The translations under genes were made by a program, and so were the position numbers. The notes under the pieces are model-generated. The model did no database searches, was not told where the DNA came from, and saw only the letters and a program-made list of their open reading frames with translations. Of a stretch of DNA of 64,000 nucleotides, positions 1 to 9,286 are shown in pieces (within the stretch, counting starts at the first letter, position 1; every line of letters starts with the position of its first letter). The DNA comes from Kitagawia praeruptora. Lineage: Eukaryota > Streptophyta > Magnoliopsida > Apiales > Apiaceae. Location of the stretch: NCBI GenBank assembly GCA_037693485.1, contig CM075354.1:89711001-89775000 (forward strand), given 5' to 3'.

Positions 1-12
1 GAGTATCATAAG

Positions 13-1398
13 TTGTATTATGATTATTATGAACTTAAACCCTCTTTGAATAAATTCAAGATTGATTATACATGTATAAATTCTGATAAAAAGAATGTTA
101 GTACAAACTCTGATAAGACTTCGGCTGCAAAAGCTAACAAACTTAATAAGACCAAAGGATCCAAGCAAGTCTGGGTCCTTAAAACTAATCATTAGTGGTT
201 TTTGTGATTGCAGGGTAACAGGAAAAATATCCTTGTTCTGGACAGTGGATGCTCAGGACACATGACTGGAAATAAAGCCCTGCTATCAGAATTTGTGGAG
301 AAGACTGGCCCAAGTGTTTTTTATGGAGATGGCAACATAGGAAGGACTCTGGGATATGGCAATATCAAACTTGGGAATGTCATCATTGAATCTGTAGCTC
401 TAGTTTCAGGACTCAAACATAATCTACTAAGTGTGAGTCAAATCTGTGACAGAGGTTATCATGTGGATTTCCTTGAAGAACACGGTGAAGTTGTAAGCAA
501 ATCTACAGGAAAAGTTGTTCTGAAGGGATACAGGCATGGTAACATTTATGAAGCCAAGCTTTCAACAAACTCTGATGGCTCTGCAATCTGTCTACTGAGT
601 AGAGCATCAATTGAAGAAAGCTGGGATTGGCACAAGAGACTTTCTCATCTGAATTTCAACAGCATTAATGAGCTAGTGAAGAAAGATCTTGTGAGAGGAT
701 TGCCCAAATCAGTTTTTACTCCAGATGGCCTATGTGACTCATGTCAAAAGGCAAAACAAAGGAAAACTTCATTCAAAAGTAAGACTGAATCCTCAATTCT
801 TGAGCCATATCACTTATTGCATGTTGATTTATTTGGTCCAGTAAATATAATGTCTATTGGAAAGAAAAGATATGCTTTGGTTATTGTTGATGAATACACC
901 AGATATACATGGGTATATTTCATGCACAAGAAAGAAGAAACTGCATCAATCTTAACAGAGCATGTCAGACAACTGGACAAAGGATCTAAGCATACAGTGA
1001 AAATCATAAGGAGTGATAATGGCACTGAGTTCAAGAATGCAGTCATGGAAGAGTTTTGTAAAGAAAATGGAATAAAGCAAGAATTCTCTGCACCTGGAAC
1101 TCCACAACAAAATGGAGTAGTAGAGAAAAAGAACAGGACTCTCATAGAAGCTGCAAGGACCATGCTTGATGAAGCAAAGCTGCCAACTTACTTCTGGGCT
1201 GAAGCTGTGCAAGCTGCTTGTTTCACACAGAATGCTACACTCATAAACAAGCATGGTAAAACACCATATGAGATGGTGAAAAATAAGAAGCCGAACCTGA
1301 AGTACTTTCATGTGTTTGGATGTAAATGTTTTGTTCTTAAGACTCATCCAGAACAGCTTTCCAAATTTGATTTAAAAGCTGATGAAGGAATCTTTGTT
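13..1398 (+). pseudogene. Sirevirus gag end, protease and integrase (broken)
   Basis: One reading frame runs through this stretch, with stops at 193-195 (TAG) and 202-204 (TGA) between the gag tail and the protease. The frame from 208 shows the aspartic protease motif LDSGCSGHMTG, a GAG-pre-integrase region with a WDWHKRLSHLN/CDSCQKAK zinc-binding arrangement, and the integrase core (HVDLFGP, VIVDEYTRYTWVYF, IIRSDNGTEFKN, then the Glu region in QQNGVVEKKNRTLIEAA). The frame is cut at 1398 by the hAT MITE and resumes without shift at 2147-2154, where the word GIFVGYS is rebuilt. The protein would process the polyprotein and insert the cDNA. The two stops, if not sequencing errors, make it nonfunctional. 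Confidence 0.9.
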
Positions 1399-2146
1399 TA
1401 GAGCTGGAAAAAAAATCCGAAAAATCCGATATCCGTCCGAAATATCTATATTCGTATCCGGGAAAAAGCGGATATTATCCGTATCCGGAGTCAACCGGAT
1501 ATTATCCGTATCCGAATCCGAGAGTTTAGGATACGGATATGGATACGGGTACATCCGTATCCGAAAATATCCGTATCCGAAAGTAATTATATATAATATT
1601 TTTTTAATATATTTTTAATACATTTTTAATTTTTATCATTTACTCTTAAAAATAAAATATAATGAATTTAATATAAAATGAAATAAAAATTAGTCCAACA
1701 CGTTCTAATTTCTAAAGTAGTATAGTATATCTACCATAATTCTACCTAATTCATTATTTGTATAGTCTAAAATAGTATGCTCTTTAATTATTTGTATATG
1801 GCATGTAGTATATAGTTTTGAATACTATTTTCATATGCAAATTTGGATGTGGTTTTTGTAATTTGTAAATTAGAACCGAGTATCTCTTTAATAAGTCTGT
1901 TTTTTTTGTTTTTGCAAAAAATGCCTGTTTTTTATAAAAATGCAAATTTCAGAAAAAAAAACTATTTTTTTGCAAAACGGATTCGGATCCGGATATTATC
2001 CGAATCCGGATAATATCTGCCGGATTCGGATTCGGGTAAAGTTTTGTCGGATATTCCCGGATTCGAATACGGATACGGTTGTAAAAAACGGATCCGGATT
2101 CGGATATGGCTGTATCCGTATCCGTATTATCCGTTTTCCAGCCCTA
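1399..2146. mobile_element. Non-autonomous hAT MITE inserted in Sirevirus pol
   Basis: The ends are TAGAGCTGGAAAA and, inverted, TAGGGCTGGAAAA: 13-bp terminal inverted repeats with one mismatch, typical of plant hAT elements. The 8-bp direct repeat TCTTTGTT flanks it at 1391-1398 and 2147-2154. Removing 1399-2146 and one repeat restores the copia frame. Both subterminal zones (about 1420-1580 and 1980-2135) are packed with ATCCG/CGGAT words in opposite orientation, so the element could fold back. Such subterminal repeats are transposase-binding sites in hAT elements. The 400-bp centre is A+T-rich with no coding capacity. Confidence 0.93.
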
Positions 2147-4215
2147 TCTTTGTTGGATACTCACTATCCACAAAAGCATTCAGAGTCTACAATCTGAGAA
2201 CAAAAGTGGTCATGGAATCTATCCATGTGTCTTTTGATGATAAGAAGATAACAGGACTTGAAGACTTTGATGAACATGACCAGCTGAGATTTGAGAATGA
2301 AGAAATAAATGCTGATCTACAAAATTCTGATACTCTTTCAGACTCTATTGTTTAATCTATACCAATAGATCAGAAAGCAGCACATGTTGAGGGGGAGCAA
2401 GTGAACGATGACCCCCAATCAAGTGAAGAAATATCTGCTGCTAATGATTCTTCAAACTCTGAAAGCAACAGCTCAGGAGGAGCAAACAATGATTTTGGAT
2501 CTACTAGTCATCACACTCAACACAATTATGAACTTGGGGAATCATCAAGATCAAATCTTCCGAGACAAAGGGTATGGAGTAAAGCGCATCCCTTTGAACA
2601 GATCATTGGTGAACCGAACACAGGTGTACAGACTAGAAGAGCAACACAGAATGAATGCAATTTCGCAGGATTTTTATCTCAAATTGAACCTAAAAAGGTT
2701 GATGAAGCTCTTGATGATCCAGATTGGGTAACTGCAATGCAGGAAGAACTCAATCAGTTCGAAAGGCAGAAAGTATGGAAGCTGGTGCCAAGACCAAAAG
2801 ATAAATCTGTAATTGGCACTAGATGGGTGTTTAGGAATAAACTGGATGAAAATGGTATTGTTACGAGGAACAAGGCTCGATTGGTAGCAAAGGGTTACTC
2901 TCAAGAAGAAGGAATTGATTATGATGAAACCTATGCTCCAGTTGCAAGGCTTGAAGCAATCAGGATGTTCTTAGCATTTGCTGCACACTCCAACTTTAAG
3001 GTTTTTCAGATGGATGTGAAGAGTGCATTTTTGAACGGAGATCTAGAGGAAGAAGTCTATGTTGAACAACCCCCTGGGTTCGAAGACAAGGAATTTGAAG
3101 GTTTTGTGTACTTTCTCTTCAAAGCTGTCTATGGTCTCAAGCAAGCCCCTCGAACATGGTATGATACTCTCTCCAAGTTCTTACTTGAAAATGGTTTTAC
3201 AAGAGGTATCATAGACAAAACTTTCTTTCATAAAAAGCATAAAAATGATATAATTCTGGTGCAAGTATATGTGGATGATATAATATTTGGTTCTACTAAT
3301 GATTTGCTATGCAAGAGATTTGCTAAGCTAATGCAGAGTAGGTACGTGATGAGCATAATGGGTGAGTTGTCCTTCTTCCTTGGACTTCAAGTTGTTCAGA
3401 AGCCTGATGGTATTTTCATCTGCCAATCAAAATACATAAAGGATCTTCTGAAGAAGTATGGGATGGAAGAAGCAGCTACTGCCAAGACCCCGATGCCAAC
3501 TGCAGTCAAGCTTGATGAAGACAAATCTGGTAAGTCAGTTGACATCACGAAGTATCGAGGTATGATCGGCTCTCTCTTGTACTTAACTGCTAGTAGACCA
3601 GATATTATGTTCGCAACTTGTCTATGTGCTAGATTCCAGGCTGACCCTAAAGAGTCACATCTTATAGCTGTTAAACGTATTTTCAGATACCTTAAGGGAA
3701 CCCCCAATCTTGGGATTTGGTACCCTAAAGGAACAGGTTTTGACCTAGTTGGCTATACAGATTCTGACTTCGCAGGTTGTAAGATTGATCGGAAAAGTAC
3801 TTCTAGAAGGTGTCAGTTTCTAGGAAGAAGGTTGGTATCTTGGTACAGCAAGAAGCAACACTCAGTATCTACCTCAATAGCCGAAGCAGAATACATTGCG
3901 GCAGGTAGTTGTTGTGCTCAGATCCTGTGGATGAGGAATCAACTTCAGGACTATGGACTCATGTTGGACAAAATTCCAATTCTATGCGACAACACGAGTG
4001 CCATTTCCATTGCCAACAATCCAGTTCAACACACCAGGACTAAGCACATTGATATCAGGTATCATTTCTTACGAGAGCATGTCATGAATGGAACTGTGGT
4101 ATTATATTTTGTTCCCACAGATCAACAAATTGCAGACATCTTTACTAAACCACTGGATGAATCCACTTTCTCCAGGTTAGTTGGTGAACTTGGGATGTTA
4201 AATCTGTCTAATTAA
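2147..4215 (+). pseudogene. Sirevirus reverse transcriptase and RNase H
   Basis: The integrase C-terminus continues to a TAA at 2353-2355. The same frame then runs open to the stop at 4213-4215, so there is a single internal nonsense codon. RT motifs are clear: WVFRNKLDENG, ARLVAKGYSQEEGIDYDETYAPV, FQMDVKSAFLNG, VYGLKQAPRTWYD and the catalytic YVDD (VQVYVDDIIFGST). RNase H follows, with YTDSDFAGCKIDRKSTS, STSIAEAEYIAA, CDNTSAISIANNPVQHTRTKHIDI and the C-terminal IADIFTKPLD. An AGGGGGAG tract sits at 2390-2397 just after the internal stop. The family copies RNA to cDNA; this copy would give only a truncated product. Confidence 0.9.
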
Positions 4216-4926
4216 TTTTGGATAATCAATAAATGCAATTTGTTATAAATTCACAGGTATTTTAAATGTCCATATTTTCAGGACTTGTGAATTTACTTTG
4301 CATCCAGTCATCATTTTTTTATAGGTATCTCTATATTAATTACCACGCTTATAAATGCTATATTTTATGGTAATTAGTTAGTAAATAATTGAGTTAATTA
4401 TAGCATAAATAAATAAATATTTTATTGACATATATCAATTAATGATATTTTGTTAATTTTATGTCTATTTAATTGTGAGTTTATCTGATTATTGTGGATT
4501 AATTCTTGATTTACTGTGTGATTATTTTTAAATCCATAATAATTAGAAGTATTATATGTGTATGTGTATAGACTGATAGGTTTCGGCGATAAGATGTTTT
4601 TTCGACCGACAGGTTTCGGTGATAAGATGTTTTTTCGGCTAATTAGGTAGTTAGGTGAGAAATTATTGAGCGGTGTTATTTTTCAAACATAACCTGTCAC
4701 TATTACACCTAATCCACTAATACTTGAAACCTTATAAATGATGAGTTTTTGTTTGTGTTTAACATCATCAATTTTCAGATATACATAGCATATACACACA
4801 ATTGCTAAATATTTCAAGCTTTGACCGGAAAGATATCTCAATCAAGCTGGTGGTTTTTAGAGCGGATTTCATATTCTTGTTATACGCACTAACCCTTGTT
4901 TTTGAATTTCCTCAAAGTTTTTGAAA
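4216..4926. other. Sirevirus spacer between pol and env-like frame
   Basis: A+T-rich noncoding DNA. It contains an imperfect direct repeat at about 4577-4640 built on GGTTTCGGCGATAAGATG. It could serve as the leader for a spliced or internally initiated env-like message, but no signal proves that. Confidence 0.5.
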
Positions 4927-7032
4927 ATGGCATTGCAGGGAAGCTTTTTAATTGCTAAAGTTAATCCTGTTTCTATTCAGCAAATCGAAACCATTCAGGA
5001 TGAGCAATTTCGGGCTTGGACACAATTTCTGAATGAACATTCATTAATCCGTTATGCTTTAGTTACACAGGTGCAGCTTAACCATGATGCATTGTGTGAA
5101 CTATATTGCAGTGCGGTTAACACTTCTGGACAGGACGGGTGTACATTCACATATCGACTATTTGGTAGGTCGATTAGGGTCACTGAACGAGATGTTAATC
5201 GAATTCTTCATTTTCCTATGGAAAATCTCGTTTCTGATCTTACACCCGAACAGATTGAAATGTTCTTTCGTTTTATAAGGTACCAAGATGGCAATTTCAA
5301 TACTGGTAATCTTTCTAGAACGTTTCTAACCCAGTACTGGAATTTCTTCTTTCACACTCTTAACCATGTTTTTTCCTCAGATAGAACAAATCAAGATCAA
5401 ATACCTGAATTTATTCAAATAATAGGGTATGCGGTCGCCAATAATTTGAGGATTAATCTTGGAAAAATTGTGCTTGGTCAAATCATTTTAAAAATGAAAC
5501 GCTTGGGAACAAGAGACGTTCGGACTCAAAATGTCAAATGTCTATATCCAAGGTTTCTACAGTTAATATTGAATGATTTTTTGAATGATGAAGACAGGGT
5601 ACGCTTGGAAAATGGTCAAAAGGTGGAATGTTCTTCCATGAAGACGAATGTAATTAATTAAATAAGCAAAAAGAAATATACGGATGTGCCTACAGTCCTA
5701 ACTGAATATCTAAAGACTGTCCCACTTCCGTTGTTACCACGACCAGTGAGAGCAGGTATACGACAAGGTAATATTTCAATCCCTGCTATTCCAACCTTTG
5801 TATTCCCTATTGTGTCACAGGAAATACAGTTTCTACAGCCCCCAGTGGCCATCTTACCCGACCAAGAGCAGGAAATCCCACCGACTCTAACACAGGTCGA
5901 AGAGCCCATTCTACAAATGCAAACACAAACACAACAAACTCCTACACCTTAATTGTCACTTAAACGACCAGTCATCCACATTATTGAGGGAGATAGTGCC
6001 TCAGCAGCACCACATAAGGAGTTAGTTACAACAGCCGCTCTACCTCATTCTAAACGAAGTAAACCCAATGAACCTGAGGTAACGGCAACTGTTAGTGAAA
6101 CAATTCTTTCTTATCCAATGAGTGCAAATGTAAATGAGGTTGAATTGACGGGAGCAACTATCTTGAGTTCCATTTCACGGAACATACAAGTGGTTGATGA
6201 TCTTTCAAAAGATCAAATGCCTTCACAGGCATCCGAGGTGGAATTACCTACCTCAATAACTGCTGGTGAATCTTCCATTTTACGGAATGATCCATTGGTG
6301 GGTGGTTCTTTTATGAACCAAGTGTCTTCACAGACATACGAGGGAAACTTGGGTTTTGTGCCATTTAATCGATTCAAGTTTAACCTCCCAGAGGGAAAAT
6401 CTCTGGATCTCTTTCGAGATTTACCACTTTTTACCAGTGGTCGGCAACTCGCTTCACGCGAGGACGGAAGCTCACGAACTTTCATTGCACCATCCGTGAC
6501 CTCTGAAAAAGGGGCTAGGATGATTTCATTTGCAGGTACACATATCGGTGGAAGCTCTAGAGGAAAGTTGAGGGAAACACCAACAGAACATGTAAGTGTA
6601 ACCCAAACCATTAAACCGAGTGAATATATAGTGTTGAGTGAAACACCTACAGAACGTACGAGTGAGCAACCTACTCAACCACATGCACCTATAACCAGAC
6701 AAGAATACACCAGACTCCTTACACGGGTCCAAACAATGGAGAAAGAGTTGTCAAATATCTGTAAGTCCATTGTAGAAATCAAAAATTTACAACTCATTCA
6801 ACATGATGCATTCCAGGTTCAATTAAGTTCCATGGCAGCCCAGTTTAGTCAAGCAATCAACTCCTTGGTAAAAGGATTTTCGTCTAAATTACCAGCTCCA
6901 CATCCTACTACTTTGGAGGATAACCCAACTGAGGGGGAGAAGATGGATGAACAAGAAAAATCTACTAGGCGTAAAGGCAAGGAAAAGGTTGTTGACACGG
7001 AATTAACTTTATTTTGGGAAAGGAAAAACTAA
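4927..7032 (+). pseudogene. Sirevirus env-like frame (two internal stops)
   Basis: ATG at 4927 (MALQGSFLIAK) opens a frame that stays in register to the stop at 7030-7032. Two TAA codons interrupt it, at 5659-5661 and 5950-5952, giving about 702 codons if read through. The first third resembles the globular region of plant retrotransposon env-like proteins (RLFGRSIRVTERDVNRILHFP). The middle is Pro/Gln/Thr-rich. The last part (about 6690-6900) is predicted coiled coil (MEKELSNICKSIVEIKNL), followed by a basic tail RRKGKEKVV. I see no signal peptide and no convincing membrane segment. Sireviruses carry such a third frame after pol and its function is unknown. The name env-like reflects position, not proven fusion activity. 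Confidence 0.75.
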
Positions 7033-7250
7033 TGGGAGTATTAGTGCAATGTGGAAAGAAAGCAAAGGCAAACTTGAAGATATGTTCAGTCTACAGGAAC
7101 AATTGTCTTGCACTTGGTTAATTTTTAGAAATCTGGAAAATGTATATATATGATCCAGAATGCACTTTAATATTATTTATCTTTGTATTTTATTTTGTAT
7201 CAGTTGAGTTATCCTCTAGGTATTTGCTTGTCAAACCCTAACAATCAAAT
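7033..7250. other. Short noncoding 3' region of the Sirevirus
   Basis: Untranslated stretch between the env-like frame and the polypurine tract. No gene or clear repeat is visible. Confidence 0.5.
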
Positions 7251-7260
7251 AGGGGGAGAT
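7251..7260 (+). promoter_or_regulatory. Sirevirus polypurine tract
   Basis: AGGGGGAGAT lies immediately before the LTR start (TGTAAAG). It is the plus-strand primer site for reverse transcription. The same AGGGGGAG core occurs at 2390-2397 and 6932-6939. Confidence 0.85.
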
Positions 7261-7810
7261 TGTAAAGTATAATGAAATGTAATATGTAATGGAGGACATA
7301 TATAACTCAACTAGGATAAAAGATAAATAATATTAACTCTATACAGGGATCGTGAAATTTGAAGAACAGGCACCAACAAGGATAAAGTCGCTGAAAGAAG
7401 TTCATTAACATGATCAAGCCTCAGTGACATAATAAGATGTACAGATGATTCAGTTGAAGGGCTAAAAGATTTCATGTATTTGAAGATATTGCTGCAGGCT
7501 AATAAATTGGAATGTAACGAAGGTGTGAAGATCAAGATCAGTGATAGTCACTTGTGAACCAGACCAGTGCACCAAGTGTCAACACATACGGGAAGGATCA
7601 ACACATTAATTCATAGAAAGAATTGCCAAAGCCTATTGACGATCAAGGACAGACATAATATCTCAAGGTATTGTCAAAAGTTAATTTACTCTGAAAATTA
7701 AATAAGTAACAGATTAATTAATTATTTATAACAAAATAATTAAATTAATTTGGTACTTGAATTATTTTCTGAGGTGAATTAAAACAGCAGAATAAACAGA
7801 AGAGAGAAAA

Positions 7811-7966
7811 TGAATAGTATCCAAAATCACTATTCATATGAATAGTAACCGAAATCACTATTCACATGAATAGTAACCGAAATCACTATTCATATGAATA
7901 GTACTATTCATATGAATAGTAACCGAAATTACTATTCATGAATAGTACCCAAAAGTACTATTCATA
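7811..7966. repeat. Palindromic repeat block in Sirevirus LTR U3
   Basis: The palindrome ACTATTCATATGAATAGT and close variants alternate with short spacers of the type AACCGAAATC, giving roughly six half-sites. The block ends about 170 bp before the LTR TATA box. Conserved palindromic motifs in the LTR regulatory region are a known Sirevirus feature. Binding of a host factor is inference. Confidence 0.85.
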
Positions 7967-8136
7967 AAGTAAGAAACATGTGGGGCCCACATGTTTGATT
8001 TTGGAAACTTTGAAAAATCAAAGTTCGGCAGATGTTTGAAAAAGAGAATTGCAGCAGCAGGGAGCAGAAAAAAAAATATACATCATCCCTTACGTAAATA
8101 TTTGGTTACTATGCAGCATAGTAACTTTAAGAAATC

Positions 8137-8146
8137 TATAAATAGG
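8137..8146 (+). promoter_or_regulatory. TATA box of the Sirevirus LTR
   Basis: TATAAATAGG stands in the last third of the LTR, where the U3 promoter is expected, downstream of the palindromic block. Confidence 0.6.
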
Positions 8147-8509
8147 CTGCTTGTATTTCATTTCAAAACACACCTCAACACACAACTTTCTCTCTCTCTT
8201 AAATATCTTCTCTGTGTAAGCTGCTAGACAGTCCATCTAGTAGGAAAGCCGGCTTAGCCCGCTTTCAGGAAGTGTCGGATAGAAGGTTCTCGTGCCTAAA
8301 CTATCCTTAGGAGTGTTCGAGTTTTTGAAGCTAATCCGTTGGATTAGAAGTTGTAACACCCCTTGGGTTTTTATGAGTTCAAAGATATTTTCCCGAACCA
8401 ACTGTTTTATTTCGATTCAGTTGTTGACCTCATTTTTCACATCTCGAAAATCGAAATATTTTTTAAATAACGTATTCAACCCCCCTTCTACGTTATTCCG
8501 GACCTAACA

Positions 8510-9155
8510 TATGAGTTCTTCTATTAATCCATGTGTTTTGTTTTCTTCCTTAATTATGTGTAACTAATTCTCTAATTTGAGGATTGGGTAGTATTCCTTG
8601 GTATTCATGTGTGTTTAATTATCTATGATTTTCTTGCTTTGCTGATCTGTTATTGAGGGCTTAACACAATTAGGGGCGTCATGAATCTTTGATTGGATTT
8701 TAGGGATTGTAATAACTTGGAAGAGGAGTTGCAATTTTAGTACAAGATTTAACAGACATAACTCGAATATTTGATTGGAAGATTAATAAGAGAGTTTTGA
8801 GACTTATAATTCTTGGTGCGTAATAGTTTATGATTGTACTTTGATTGTATCATGGAAGTGACAATTAAGGTGTACTTGTAGACATTATATTGTATCTTGG
8901 AAGGGAACATTATAACCTTAGAAGAATTGTTTTCAGCAGAGTAAGAACGTAGACATCACATAGATATTGAATGTGCATTGAAACCAAGTGAAGAACCCCA
9001 GTTCTTGGATTGTTTTCCTCATATATTTTATTCTCGATTGATAATTAGTTTAATTTAGTTTATAAACAAACCAAACATTCTTCTACACTTCTAATTTGTG
9101 AGAGATAAGAAACTTGAACTTGATATTACATTCAGTCCTTCCCTGCGAACGAACA
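8510..9155 (+). repeat. Athila 1 5' LTR, right-hand 646 bp
   Basis: Co-linear with 18910-19555 at a constant offset of 10400. It ends CTGCGAACGAACA. The left part was displaced by the Sirevirus insertion. Confidence 0.92.
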
Positions 9156-9177
9156 CATAAAAATACTACTAACAAAT

Positions 9178-9195
9178 TGGCGCCGCTGCCGGGGG
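9178..9195 (+). promoter_or_regulatory. Athila 1 primer-binding site
   Basis: TGGCGCCGCTGCCGGGGG matches the Athila-type primer site, known in the family as complementary to tRNA-Asp. It lies 22 nt after the LTR end inferred from the LTR comparison, an unusually long gap. Confidence 0.8.
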
Positions 9196-9286
9196 AAGGC
9201 AGTATATTTGAGTTTAGGTTAATTGTTTCTTATTTTTTAGATTTTAATTGGTTCCACAAGTTGTTTTGTTGGTGATTTTCAGGTGT

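Larger units (their letters stand above)
1..8509 (+). mobile_element. Sirevirus-type Ty1/copia retrotransposon, 3' part (5' end outside window)
   Basis: The order seen is gag end, protease, integrase, reverse transcriptase, RNase H, a 0.7-kb spacer, an env-like frame, polypurine tract and 3' LTR. Ty1/copia order (integrase before RT), an extra env-like frame after pol, repeated AGGGGGAG tracts and an LTR ending in GGACCTAACA are Sirevirus (SIRE/Maximus) traits. The 3' LTR ends at 8509 and is followed by TATGA, the middle of an Athila LTR. The intact counterpart at 18910 reads TATGAGTTC, so this element sits inside the Athila 5' LTR. Several stop codons and a hAT MITE show this copy is dead. 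The left half, and therefore the other TSD, lies outside the window. Confidence 0.9.
7261..8509 (+). repeat. Sirevirus 3' LTR (1249 bp)
   Basis: It begins TGTAAAGTATAATG after the polypurine tract and ends CCGGACCTAACA. It contains a palindromic repeat block (7811-7966) and a TATA box (TATAAATAGG, 8137-8146), so the U3/R transition lies near 8165-8180. The next base starts Athila LTR sequence, which fixes the right border to within a base or two. The 5' LTR is outside the window, so LTR divergence cannot be counted. Confidence 0.88.

Noticed and set aside
810..1163. Minus-strand open frames across the Sirevirus integrase
   Set aside because: They are shadows of the real plus-strand frame, with no domain similarity.
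1372..1618. Open frames in the ATCCG repeats of the hAT MITE
   Set aside because: Low-complexity translations (GYGYGY / YPYPYP) produced by the subterminal repeats, not proteins.
1400..2140. ATCCG-rich blocks as satellite or CRISPR-like array
   Set aside because: They lie inside perfect hAT ends with a target duplication and are inverted relative to each other. There are no unique spacers.
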